Source of the DNA: Bosea sp. ANAM02
GTDB taxonomy: Bacteria; Pseudomonadota; Alphaproteobacteria; Rhizobiales; Beijerinckiaceae
DNA length: 64,000 bases
Assembly: GCF_011764485.1 (NCBI RefSeq)
Contig: NZ_AP022848.1
Location: 1,330,001-1,394,000, forward strand
Direction: 5' to 3'
The position numbers were made by a program, and so were the translations under genes. The first letter of the stretch is position 1. Each line of letters starts with the position of its first letter. This document shows positions 1 to 7,058 of the stretch, in pieces. The notes under the pieces are model-generated. The model saw nothing but the letters and a program-made list of their open reading frames with translations. It had not been told where the DNA came from and made no database searches.

Positions 1-286
1 CCGTGATCGGCTGGTCCAGCCTGAACTTACCGGCCTCGACCTGCTGCAGTACCGCGACCGCCAGCGGCAGCTTGAAGATGCTCTGCATCGGGAAGGTCTC
101 GGAGCCGCGATGCGACCAGAGCTTGCGGTCGCGCAGGTCCATCAGCGCGACGCCGAGCCGGCCTTTCGACGCCTGCTCGATGCCCTCGATCGCCTTGTCG
201 AGCTTGTCGCGGTCCCAGTCGGCGAAGGCCGGGGCAGCCGTCAGGCCGGCGAGGGCAATGGCGGCGAGGCGGGCAAGGGCAGGCAT
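1..286 (-). CDS. Class A beta-lactamase family serine hydrolase (N-terminal part)
   Basis: This is the first 95 residues of a periplasmic serine hydrolase; the gene runs off the left edge. The ATG is preceded by AGAGGATC. Residues 1-22 form a Sec signal peptide ending in APAFA. The nucleophile motif SxxK is visible as S69-I-F-K72 within FPMQSIFKLPLAVAVL, followed by EAGKFRLDQPI, the layout of class A beta-lactamases (the PER/CfxA-like branch also carries QSxFK). The Glu166 region and the SDN and KTG boxes lie outside the window, so activity cannot be judged. A penicillin-binding-protein-like esterase is the alternative. Confidence 0.72.
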   Translation of the reverse strand, partial: MPALARLAAIALAGLTAAPAFADWDRDKLDKAIEGIEQASKGRLGVALMDLRDRKLWSHRGSETFPMQSIFKLPLAVAVLQQVEAGKFRLDQPIT

Positions 287-350
287 GGACGATCCTCTGC
301 GACGGGGCGGTCACAGGGCCGCGATATTGCGGCGAGGTTGCGGCGGCGGC

Positions 351-605
351 TCAGAGCGGCTCGCCATTCCGCGCATCGCAGAGCGACAATTCGACCGGGC
401 AGCCCTCTATGCCGAAGCATTCCGGCAGGAGCCGGGTCAGCCGCTCGCGCAGCGCCTCCAGGGTCTCGGCCTCGGTGACGATGCCGAGCTCGCCGGTATC
501 CATGGCGTACCAGAGGCCTGCCGCTTCGTCGCGGCGGACCTCGAAGCGGATCGGCTCCGCCGCCGCGGCAGGCGCGGCGACGAGAGCCTTCAGCGGACCC
601 AGCAC
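351..605 (-). CDS. DUF1902 (HicB-like fold) protein
   Basis: An 84-residue protein with a GTG start only 2 nt after the serA stop codon, so it is probably co-transcribed and translationally coupled with serA. After an Ala-rich leader, residues 20-70 (FEVRRDEAAGLWYAMDTGE, then a helix ALRERLTRLLPECFG) match the DUF1902 pattern, a small beta-beta-beta-alpha domain related to HicB antitoxins. No HicA-like toxin lies next to it, so a toxin-antitoxin role is not supported. The function is unknown. Confidence 0.7.
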   Translation of the reverse strand: MLGPLKALVAAPAAAAEPIRFEVRRDEAAGLWYAMDTGELGIVTEAETLEALRERLTRLLPECFGIEGCPVELSLCDARNGEPL

Positions 606-607
606 GG

Positions 608-2197
608 TCAGAACTTCAGCCGCCGGGCCCGCTTGACCATCGGGATCGCGTGGATCTTGTCGAGCAGTTCGTCCGAGATCGGCTCGTCGACCGCGACATA
701 GCAGATCGCGTCGCCGCCCGGCTTGTCGCGGCCGAGCGCGAAGGTCGCGACATTGACGCCGGCGCCGCCGAGCAGCGAGCCGAACTGTCCGATGAAGCCC
801 GGCTTGTCGGCATTGCGGACATAGAGCATGTGCGGCGCGAACTCGGCATCGACGGCGATGTCGCGGATATCGACGATGCGCGGCTTGCCATCGTGGAAGA
901 CCGTGCCCGAGGCATGGCGCGGCATGTCCTCGGCATCGACGACGATGCGGATGACGCTTTCGAGATTGCCGGCGACCTCGCGGGTCAGTTCCTCGACGAC
1001 GATGCCCTTCTCCTTCGCCACCATGGCCGAGTTGACCATGTTGATCTCCGGCAGGAAGGGCCTGAGCACGCCGGTGATCGCGGCGGCCGAGATCGCCTTG
1101 AGGTTGAGGCCGGCGACCGCGCCCTCGTACTCGATGCGGATGCCCTTGACCGGAGCCTCGGTGAGCTGGCCGAGGAAGGAGCCGAGCTTCTCGGCGAGAT
1201 CGACGAAGGGCTTCACCCGCGGCGCTTCCTCGGCGGTGATCGAGGGGAAGTTGACCGCGTTGGTGATCGCGCCCTTGAGCAGGTAGTCGCTCATCTGCTC
1301 GGCGACCTGCAGCGCGACATTCTCTTGCGCCTCGTTGGTGGAGGCGCCGAGATGCGGCGTGCAGACCACGTTGTCCAGCCCGAAGAGCGGGTTCGATTCC
1401 GCCGGCTCGGCCGAGAACACGTCGAAGGCCGCGCCCGCGACATGGCCGGACTTGATCAGATCGGCCAGCGCCTGCTCGTCGACAAGGCCGCCGCGGGCGC
1501 AGTTGATGATGCGCACGCCCTTCTTCGTCTTGGCGAGGTTCTCGGCCGAGAGGATGTTCCTGGTCTTCTCGGTCATCGGCACGTGCAGCGTGATGAAGTC
1601 GGCGCGCTTCAAGAGGTCGTCGAGCTCGACCTTCTCGACGCCGAGCTGAAGCGCGCGTTCCGGCGAGAGATAGGGGTCATAGGCGATGACGCGCATCTTC
1701 AGGCCGATGGCGCGCTCGGCGACGATCGAGCCGATATTGCCGGCGCCGATGAGACCCAGCGTCTTCGCCGTGATCTCGACGCCCATGAAGCGGTTCTTCT
1801 CCCACTTCCCGGCCTGGGTCGAGGTATCGGCGGCAGGGATCTGGCGGGCGAGCGCGAACATCATGGCGATGGCGTGCTCGGCGGTGGTGATCGAGTTGCC
1901 GAAGGGCGTGTTCATCACGATCACGCCGCGCGCGGTGGCAGCGGGGATCTCGACATTGTCGACGCCGATGCCGGCGCGGCCGATGACCTTGAGGTTGGTC
2001 GCCTGCTCCAGCAGCTTGGCAGTCGCCTTGGTGGCCGAGCGGATGGCGAGGCCGTCATAATCGCCGATGATCGCGGCCAGCTTATCCTTGTCCTTGCCGA
2101 GGTTCGGATCGAAGGTCACGTCGATGCCGCGGTCCTTGAAGATCTGGACGGCGGCGGGGGAGAGGGCGTCGGAAATCAGGACTTTCGGTGCGGACAT
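608..2197 (-). CDS. serA: D-3-phosphoglycerate dehydrogenase
   Basis: It oxidises 3-phosphoglycerate to 3-phosphohydroxypyruvate with NAD+, the first step of serine synthesis, in the cytosol. The 529 residues match the long type: substrate domain, Rossmann domain (GAGNIGS at residues 151-157, NCARGGLVDE, and catalytic His in CTPHLGAST), an intervening domain, and a C-terminal ACT domain ending in ARRLKF. The ACT domain is the usual site of serine feedback inhibition. The start is supported by GGAGCCTCCC directly ahead of the ATG. It lies downstream of serC on the same strand, separated by a family A palindrome, so the two serine genes form one pathway unit. Confidence 0.97.
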   Translation of the reverse strand: MSAPKVLISDALSPAAVQIFKDRGIDVTFDPNLGKDKDKLAAIIGDYDGLAIRSATKATAKLLEQATNLKVIGRAGIGVDNVEIPAATARGVIVMNTPFGNSITTAEHAIAMMFALARQIPAADTSTQAGKWEKNRFMGVEITAKTLGLIGAGNIGSIVAERAIGLKMRVIAYDPYLSPERALQLGVEKVELDDLLKRADFITLHVPMTEKTRNILSAENLAKTKKGVRIINCARGGLVDEQALADLIKSGHVAGAAFDVFSAEPAESNPLFGLDNVVCTPHLGASTNEAQENVALQVAEQMSDYLLKGAITNAVNFPSITAEEAPRVKPFVDLAEKLGSFLGQLTEAPVKGIRIEYEGAVAGLNLKAISAAAITGVLRPFLPEINMVNSAMVAKEKGIVVEELTREVAGNLESVIRIVVDAEDMPRHASGTVFHDGKPRIVDIRDIAVDAEFAPHMLYVRNADKPGFIGQFGSLLGGAGVNVATFALGRDKPGGDAICYVAVDEPISDELLDKIHAIPMVKRARRLKF

Positions 2198-2262
2198 GGG
2201 AGGCTCCGGCTGGCGCCGCGCTAGCTAAGAGGAGCGGTCTGGCGCTTGAAGAGGGAAAGAGC

Positions 2263-2357
2263 GTCATGGCCGGGCTTGACCCGGCCATCTCGGGACGCGA
2301 AGGCGCGGGATGGCGCCTCTTCTGGAAAGAGATGGTCGGGTCAAGCCCGACCATGAC
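2263..2357. repeat. Family A palindromic intergenic repeat (short form)
   Basis: It starts GTCATGGCCGGGCTTGACC and ends GGTCAAGCCCGACCATGAC; the arms are inverted copies, so RNA from either strand can fold into a long hairpin. It fills the serC-serA gap. Confidence 0.85.
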
Positions 2358-2364
2358 GGCCTAT

Positions 2365-3543
2365 TCAGGCCGCCTTCTTGCCCAACCCCGCCTTCGCCTC
2401 GGCGAAGGCATAGGCGATCCACGGCAGCAGCGCCTTGAGGTCGCGTGACTGGACGGTCGCGCCGCACCAGATGCGCAGGCCGGGAGGGGCGTCGCGGTAA
2501 TGGCCGAGATCGTAGCCGGCGCCGGCCTTCTCGATGATCGAGACGACCTGCTTGGCGAAGGCCGCCTGCGCGTCCGCCGGCAAGGCCGTCACGGCCGGGT
2601 CGGTGAACTTCAGGCACACGCTCGTGTTGGAGCGCGTCTTCGGCTTCACGGCCAGGAAGTCGATCCAGTCGTTCTCGCGCACGAACCTGGCGATGACGCG
2701 GGCATTGCCGTCGGCGCGCTTCACCAGGCCGTCGAGCCCGCCGACCTTCCGGGCCCATTCCAGCGCGTCGATATAGTCCTCGACCGCGAGCATGGAGGGG
2801 GTGTTGATGGTCTCGCCGGTGAAGATGCCCTCGATCAGCTTGCCGCCCGAGGTCATGCGGAAGATCTTCGGCAGCGGCCAGGCGGGCTTGTAGCTTTCGA
2901 GCCGGGCGACGGCGCGGGGCGAGAGCACGATCATGCCATGCGCGGCCTCGCCGCCGAGCACCTTCTGCCAGGAGAAGGTGACGACATCGAGCTTCGGCCA
3001 GTCGAGGCGCTGGGCGAAGGCGGCGGAGGTGGCGTCGCAGATGGTCAGCCCCTCGCGATCATCGGCGATCCAGCTGGCGTCGACGACGCGCACGCCGGAC
3101 GTGGTGCCGTTCCAGGTGAAGACGACGTCGCGGTTCTTGGTGTCGACCTTCTTGAGGTTCGGCAATTCGCCATAGGGCGCCTCAAAAGTGCGGACATCGG
3201 CGAGCTTGAGCTGCTTGACGACATCGGTGACCCAGCCGGCGCCAAAACTTTCCCAGCTCACCATGTCGACGCCGCGGGCGCCGAGCAGGGACCAGAGCGC
3301 CATCTCGACGGCGCCGGTATCGGAGGCCGGCACGATGCCGATGCGGTAATCGGCCGGAACCTGCAGCACCTCGCGCGTCAGGTCGATCGCCGCTTTCAGC
3401 TTGTCCTTGCCGATCTTGGCGCGGTGCGAGCGGCCGAGCGGAGCGTCTGAGAGGTTCTTGAGGGCCCAGCCGGGGCGCTTGGCGCAGGGGCCGGACGAGA
3501 AATTAGGCACGCGCGGGCGCGTGGTCGGAACGGTATTCGCCAT
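2365..3543 (-). CDS. serC: Phosphoserine aminotransferase
   Basis: It converts 3-phosphohydroxypyruvate plus glutamate to O-phosphoserine and 2-oxoglutarate using PLP, the second step of serine synthesis; the family also serves pyridoxine synthesis. Recognisable motifs are [14 protein letters not shown] near the N-terminus (long proteobacterial type), [14 protein letters not shown], and the PLP-lysine region [15 protein letters not shown] use the ATG at 3543 (MANTVPTTR) because GGAG lies 6 nt upstream; an ATG four codons earlier has its Shine-Dalgarno too close. Length is 392 residues. The 5' leader can fold into hairpins, described separately. Confidence 0.96.
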   Translation of the reverse strand: MANTVPTTRPRVPNFSSGPCAKRPGWALKNLSDAPLGRSHRAKIGKDKLKAAIDLTREVLQVPADYRIGIVPASDTGAVEMALWSLLGARGVDMVSWESFGAGWVTDVVKQLKLADVRTFEAPYGELPNLKKVDTKNRDVVFTWNGTTSGVRVVDASWIADDREGLTICDATSAAFAQRLDWPKLDVVTFSWQKVLGGEAAHGMIVLSPRAVARLESYKPAWPLPKIFRMTSGGKLIEGIFTGETINTPSMLAVEDYIDALEWARKVGGLDGLVKRADGNARVIARFVRENDWIDFLAVKPKTRSNTSVCLKFTDPAVTALPADAQAAFAKQVVSIIEKAGAGYDLGHYRDAPPGLRIWCGATVQSRDLKALLPWIAYAFAEAKAGLGKKAA

Positions 3544-3600
3544 CGATGTCTCCATCCTTACAGATGGGCGCGCCCCGTTGGGGGGGCGTGTCCCGTCGAT
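3544..3600 (-). promoter_or_regulatory. serC leader with two hairpins, candidate cis-regulatory RNA
   Basis: Read on the serC strand, the leader holds a GC hairpin (CGCCCC/GGGGCG, plus-strand 3571-3588) followed by CCATC-TGTAAG-GATGG (3552-3567). The 3' arm of the second overlaps the AAGGATGGAG that serves as the ribosome binding site. Alphaproteobacterial serC genes are known to carry a conserved 'serC RNA motif' in this position; I cannot confirm from memory that this leader fits its consensus. Confidence 0.4.
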
Positions 3601-3726
3601 GGGGGTAGGATGGGAGGGCGGGGGGAGTCAAGTGACGCTAAGGTAGCAGAGCCTTAGGTTGAAGTTTGCCTTGCCCATTTTAGTTGCATGAGAAAATCTT
3701 ACTCGTGATAGCTTTTGGGGGATATG

Positions 3727-3990
3727 ATGGCCGACGAAAATGACATCGCACGCGGAGTCGTTCAGATCGCGAATGCAAATGGCGGTCTTTGCACCTACAA
3801 GCGCGCCTATCGCGAAATTCCAAACTACGTGCAACTGAGCGCAGCTAACCTTGCCCCTTCAGCTTCACGCCCCGGCGAACCGATGTGGCATCAGCTAGTG
3901 CGGAATATTAGGTCGCACTACCAAACCCCCGGAAACTTTGTTCACGATGGCCATCTAACCCACGTTCCGGGCGTTGGTTATCGCGTATGA
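3727..3990 (+). CDS. Small protein of unknown function, islet gene
   Basis: An 87-residue protein that I do not recognise. I use the ATG at 3727, which has GGGGGA 4 nt upstream (an ATG at 3724 would be too close). The N-terminal half (DENDIARGVVQIANANGG) is likely helical; the C-terminus WHQLVRNIRSHY ... HVPGVGYRV resembles the last helix and hairpin of a winged-helix domain. Codon use is more AT-rich than in neighbours (AAT, ATT, CTA, TTT). It converges on the methyltransferase gene with a 12-nt gap, suggesting the two arrived together. A DNA-binding or restriction-associated role is only inference. Confidence 0.55.
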   Translation: MADENDIARGVVQIANANGGLCTYKRAYREIPNYVQLSAANLAPSASRPGEPMWHQLVRNIRSHYQTPGNFVHDGHLTHVPGVGYRV

Positions 3991-4002
3991 AGTGATGCGC
4001 CG

Positions 4003-4599
4003 TTAGTTGAAACGGTGCTTATAGCCGGGCTTGAACCATTTCAATTCAGTCCCGCTAGGTGCGTCTTTGTCCCAAACGAACCATGCGTAAGCGGTGGTGC
4101 CGCTGCCTTGTTGAACAGCGCCTGCGGGATAGAAAGTGATCCTCTCGCTAAATACCCAGACCCGGCTTGGCGGGCATTGAGAGAAAATAGTGTTTGCGCG
4201 GTTAGCGCCCTCAAGGAAAGCAAGCCGTAACAAGAGTGCGAACTTGTGTTTTGCCTGGCTAACGCCAGACCGAACGAAGCCCTCAGCCGCGTTATATGGC
4301 GGGTTGGTCACGATGTTGTCGGCGCGACGCTTCGCTTGAAGGAAGTCAATCCCTGAGTCGCCGTAGCCTCGATCGTATAGATCGGAACTGATCACAGACC
4401 GAGATGCGTGTTCAAGGACTCGGGACATTGCACCATTTCCGCAAGCGCTCTCCCAAATTTCCCCGCTGAAAGATTCATTGTCGATCAGCGCGTGGGTGGC
4501 CCAAGCGGGTGTCGGAAAGAAGTCTGGTCCGTTTAGGTCGGCAAATCGTTTGGTGGTTGGCTTGAAGCCACCATTGAGATTGTAAGTGCTATCAGTCAC
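4003..4599 (-). CDS. Phage-type class I DNA methyltransferase
   Basis: A 198-residue SAM-dependent methyltransferase, probably modifying adenine N6 or cytosine N4 in DNA. Visible motifs: DFFPTPAWATHALID (N-terminal region typical of phage enzymes), motif I ESACGNGAMS at about 49-58, and the catalytic motif IV TNPPYN at about 98-103. There is no obvious target-recognition domain, as in small phage orphan methyltransferases. The GTG start is chosen for AGAGGTG 5 nt upstream. Base composition is clearly more AT-rich than the flanking core genes, and the upstream 4600-4650 is very AT-rich, so it looks acquired. No restriction partner is obvious except perhaps the nearby DUF559 gene. Confidence 0.8.
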   Translation of the reverse strand: MTDSTYNLNGGFKPTTKRFADLNGPDFFPTPAWATHALIDNESFSGEIWESACGNGAMSRVLEHASRSVISSDLYDRGYGDSGIDFLQAKRRADNIVTNPPYNAAEGFVRSGVSQAKHKFALLLRLAFLEGANRANTIFSQCPPSRVWVFSERITFYPAGAVQQGSGTTAYAWFVWDKDAPSGTELKWFKPGYKHRFN

Positions 4600-4723
4600 G
4601 AATCACCTCTTTCAAGAAAATATATACGAATCAATAACTTAAAACACCATTAAGTGCGGTGCTGATGCCGCCTGCTAAACTCTGTCCACAATGGGATTAC
4701 GCTGTGCTGAAGCCAGAAGAGTT
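4600..4723. other. AT-rich non-coding stretch ahead of the methyltransferase
   Basis: About 120 nt between the methyltransferase start and the left family D palindrome. Positions 4616-4655 are notably AT-rich (ATATATACGAATC, AACTTAAAACACC) in an otherwise GC-rich window; this likely holds the methyltransferase promoter. No gene is seen. Confidence 0.5.
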
Positions 4724-4766
4724 CGGGGAACCCCTCTCCCGGATGGGAGAGGGGCAGGGGTGAGGG
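4724..4766. repeat. Family D palindrome, left 43-bp inverted repeat of the DUF559 unit
   Basis: It contains CCCCTCTCCCGGATGGGAG, itself a hairpin, and is the exact reverse complement of 5174-5216. It sits 42 nt before the DUF559 start. Confidence 0.9.
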
Positions 4767-4808
4767 ACCGCCGTTGATCGCAAAAGCGAGCGCGTACAAC
4801 ATCCCCCG

Positions 4809-5147
4809 ATGACAAGCGAACGGCGCCAATTCGCCCGACAACTTCGGCAGCGCGCGACCGAGCCGGAAGACGTGCTGTGGTCGCTGCTGCGAAACCGCCA
4901 GCTCGACGGGCTGAAGTTCCGTCGGCAGGTCCCTTTGCTCGGATACACAGTCGATTTGATCTGCATCGATCGAAAGCTGATTGTTGAGATCGACGGCCGC
5001 CAGCATGGTTGGGACGCCGATTACGATGCCGCGCGGACGGAAGAGATCGAACGGCATGGCTTCAAGGTCGTTCGCTTCAGTAATGGCGCCGTCTTGGACG
5101 ACAGGGATGCCGTCATCATGGCCGTTCGAAGAGCAGCAGGCGGATAG
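4809..5147 (+). CDS. DUF559 (Vsr-like endonuclease fold) protein
   Basis: A 112-residue protein of the DUF559 family, related to very-short-patch-repair and restriction endonucleases. The family pattern is clear: LRQRATEPEDVLWSLLRNRQ, GLKFRRQVPLLGYTVDLIC, LIVEIDGRQH (the acidic residues D and E plus QH of the PD-(D/E)XK-like site), then RTEEIERHGFKVVRFSN. The ATG at 4809 is the only sensible start. Perfect 43-bp inverted repeats flank the gene, so gene and repeats form a 493-bp unit. The family role is not established experimentally as far as I know; a nuclease acting on the flanking palindromes is inference. Confidence 0.9.
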   Translation: MTSERRQFARQLRQRATEPEDVLWSLLRNRQLDGLKFRRQVPLLGYTVDLICIDRKLIVEIDGRQHGWDADYDAARTEEIERHGFKVVRFSNGAVLDDRDAVIMAVRRAAGG

Positions 5148-5173
5148 GCAGCATCCTTATCCGCAACGGCAAG

Positions 5174-5216
5174 CCCTCACCCCTGCCCCTCTCCCATCCG
5201 GGAGAGGGGTTCCCCG
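5174..5216. repeat. Family D palindrome, right 43-bp inverted repeat of the DUF559 unit
   Basis: Exact reverse complement of 4724-4766, with the core CTCTCCCATCCGGGAGAG able to form a hairpin. It begins 27 nt after the DUF559 stop codon. Confidence 0.9.
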
Positions 5217-5788
5217 CGCTCAACCGTTGCAGTCGCGATAACTTATCCCCGCCCTCCCATCTCGCACCTATCCTCCCTTCCACCTCGCCCCCGAGGGGCA
5301 GCCATCCGGAGGTATGCCGTTGGCGAGGCGGGGGCGGCGCCTGCGGGTGGGGTTACGACCCACTCCCGGGAGGCTTCGGGGCACCGCCCTGGGGGTACTA
5401 CGGCCCCTGTGCGAGGAGCTCGCTGGAAGGCATGGCGGCGCCGCTCCTGCGGGGCCAGGACGCGACAGGGCCGGCAGCGGACCGAAAAAGCGGCTCAAGC
5501 CCTTTTCGGGATCATCCGCTGCACGAGACAAAGGAGATCGCGCAAGCGTCTCTGCCGAACTGGCGTCGAGGCCCACAGGTCAGCGAAACGCCCTGCCGCA
5601 TAAGCGCGGCCCGGAGACTGAAGAACGCCGTCGAGCGGAGCGCCACGGGGCGTGCGGATGGTGGCTCAATCCATCCGCGCCGCATCCTGGCTCAATGGAA
5701 GCGGCCCGATACCCCCGCGCCTCGCGGCGCTCCGCTGCCCCTCATTTCGAACCCGCCGCGCCTCGGTGCGGGCGGGGCAAACCCATGC
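5217..5788. other. Unexplained GC-rich stretch without a convincing gene
   Basis: No frame shows a start with a ribosome binding site, a recognisable domain or natural residue composition; the open frames are rich in Arg, Pro and Ala, as chance frames in GC-rich DNA are. Local hairpins occur, e.g. GCGGATGG/CCATCCGC at 5654-5678. I compared it mentally with tmRNA, RNase P RNA and SRP RNA and saw none of their conserved cores. It could be a decayed gene, a longer repeat or an unrecognised RNA. Confidence 0.4.
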
Positions 5789-5890
5789 GTCATTCTCGGG
5801 CGGAGCGAAGCGCAGACCCGAGAATCTCGGGCAGGAGAGGCGCCAGAGCCTCCTTCGGCCGGAGATGCTCGGGTCAAGCCCGAGCATGAC
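5789..5890. repeat. Family A palindromic repeat (compound copy)
   Basis: It begins GTCATTCTCGGGCGG and ends GGGTCAAGCCCGAGCATGAC. The left arm is diverged and holds its own hairpin (ATTCTCGGG ... CCCGAGAAT). Confidence 0.75.
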
Positions 5891-5945
5891 GCTTGGCGGG
5901 CGGGCGCAACTGAAGAGGGGATGCGCGTTGCGGATCACGCGCCGC

Positions 5946-6167
5946 TCAATCCCCCGTCATCGTCATTTCGGCGTCGATCGCCTTCATCTTCGGATTGGCG
6001 GCGCAGAAGGCCCGGATCTTCGCCATGACGGCGGCCGGGTATTCACTCTTGCGGTGGGCGCCGGATTTCAGCCAGTCGGCGCAGCTCAGCTCCCGGTCGG
6101 TGATCCGGGCGGCGGCGGGCGCGGCAAGGAGGCCGGCGAGCGCGGCGAGCAAGGCGAGGCGGGGCAT
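5946..6167 (-). CDS. Small periplasmic protein, HdeA-like
   Basis: A 73-residue protein. The ATG at 6167 has AGGA 7 nt upstream; an in-frame ATG ten codons earlier lacks a good site. Residues 1-20 form a signal peptide (LALLAALAGLLAAPAAA). The mature part of about 53 residues has two cysteines (DRELSCADWLKSG and IRAFCAANPK) that could form the single disulfide seen in HdeA/HdeB-type acid-stress chaperones. The resemblance is one of size, Cys spacing and the SCADWL-type box, so the assignment is tentative. It has no clear partner among its neighbours. Confidence 0.6.
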   Translation of the reverse strand: MPRLALLAALAGLLAAPAAARITDRELSCADWLKSGAHRKSEYPAAVMAKIRAFCAANPKMKAIDAEMTMTGD

Positions 6168-6337
6168 GGTCTGGTCCTGAACGGGCGGCCGCATCACGGC
6201 TCAAGCCTCGGGCGCCGCTCCTGCTAGTGCATCGGATGGAGAAGGGGAATTCCCTTTTTCGGGAGAAGGCGATGGGGCAGGCAAGCCCGGCATTTCGTGA
6301 TAGGCAACCGCCTTTTCCCGCAGACAGGTTCCAGACC

Positions 6338-6598
6338 ATGGCCAAGAAGACCCCCGAACAGCTCGCCCAGGAATTCGAGGGCCGCAAGGCCAAGGGGCTG
6401 GCCAAGGGCGGGGCGGCGTTCTGGCCGAACATCATCGCCAATGCCGTGCTGAAGCTGACCCAGCAGCGGGCCGAGATCACGCCGGAGACGCTGATCGCGA
6501 TGATCGAGCGCGAGGCGCCGACGCTGGAGGTCACGGTCCGGTCCGGCGCGGCGGAGGCGGTCGCGCGCCTGAAGCAGGCCATCGCCAAGGGTTCGTGA
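6338..6598 (+). CDS. Small conserved protein of unknown function
   Basis: An 86-residue soluble, highly charged protein with no signal or membrane segment. The ATG at 6338 (MAKKTPEQLAQEFEGRKAKG) is taken as the start because upstream in-frame codons are low-complexity and the likely site ACAGG lies ahead of it. Predicted helices cover EQLAQEFEGRKAKG and TPETLIAMIEREAP, ending in AEAVARLKQAIAKG. I do not recognise the family. It converges on the fucU-type gene with a 4-nt gap. Confidence 0.65.
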   Translation: MAKKTPEQLAQEFEGRKAKGLAKGGAAFWPNIIANAVLKLTQQRAEITPETLIAMIEREAPTLEVTVRSGAAEAVARLKQAIAKGS

Positions 6599-6602
6599 GG
6601 CC

Positions 6603-7058
6603 TCAGCCCGGCTCGCCGGCGATGACGCCCTTGCGCAGCAGGAAGCAGCCATAGGGTCGGGGATCGCCGACCTGTACGACCGCGAAAGCCCGCCGCGCCG
6701 CTTCATAGAAGGCGAAGCGCTCGAGGCGAGCGAGCGGTGCGGGGCGGCCCAGCGCCCTATCGATTTCGGCCTGCACGGCGCGCTGGACCTCGGGGATCGC
6801 GTTGGCATCGCCGACCACTTCCATGCGCCTGAGCGGCTCGGGCTCGAAATCGTCGATCGGCAGCACCGAGAGGATGGCGCGGGCGGCGCGCTCCATCGTG
6901 AGACCCGGCAGGCGGATCAGGCGGCCGCTGGTGGTGGCGCTGGCGATGGTTTCGGCAGGGTGATTGGCGTCGACCAGCGCGAGGTCGTCGCCATGGCCCA
7001 TCGCGGCGAGCACCCAGAGCAGGTCGGCGGAGAGGACGGGGTCGAGGTTTCTCAGCAT
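6603..7058 (-). CDS. fucU: RbsD/FucU family sugar mutarotase
   Basis: It likely interconverts the anomers of L-fucose or a related sugar in the cytosol. The 151-residue protein begins MLRNLDPVLSADLLWVLAAMGHGD, the FucU signature with the catalytic His in GHGD, and ends AVVQVGDPRPYGCFLLRKG, where the conserved Tyr of the family sits. The ATG at 7058 overlaps the end of the upstream lactonase gene by 7 nt (TCATGCTGA), so the two are translationally coupled. RbsD (ribose pyranase) is the close alternative, but FucU length and the LRNLDP start favour fucose-type substrates. Confidence 0.88.
   Translation of the reverse strand: MLRNLDPVLSADLLWVLAAMGHGDDLALVDANHPAETIASATTSGRLIRLPGLTMERAARAILSVLPIDDFEPEPLRRMEVVGDANAIPEVQRAVQAEIDRALGRPAPLARLERFAFYEAARRAFAVVQVGDPRPYGCFLLRKGVIAGEPG

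Noticed and set aside
351..605. HicAB toxin-antitoxin pair from the DUF1902 gene
   Set aside because: There is no HicA-sized gene next to it; the neighbour is serA.
650..2224. A 524-codon open frame opposite serA
   Set aside because: It is rich in Arg, Asp and Gly with no domain, and mirrors the codon bias of serA; a GC-driven antisense shadow.
4003..5147. A complete restriction-modification system made of the methyltransferase and DUF559 gene
   Set aside because: The genes are on opposite strands, separated by a repeat boundary, and DUF559 proteins are widespread without methyltransferases; kept only as a weak hypothesis.
5217..5788. tmRNA, RNase P RNA or SRP RNA
   Set aside because: None of the conserved cores of these RNAs could be found on either strand by eye.
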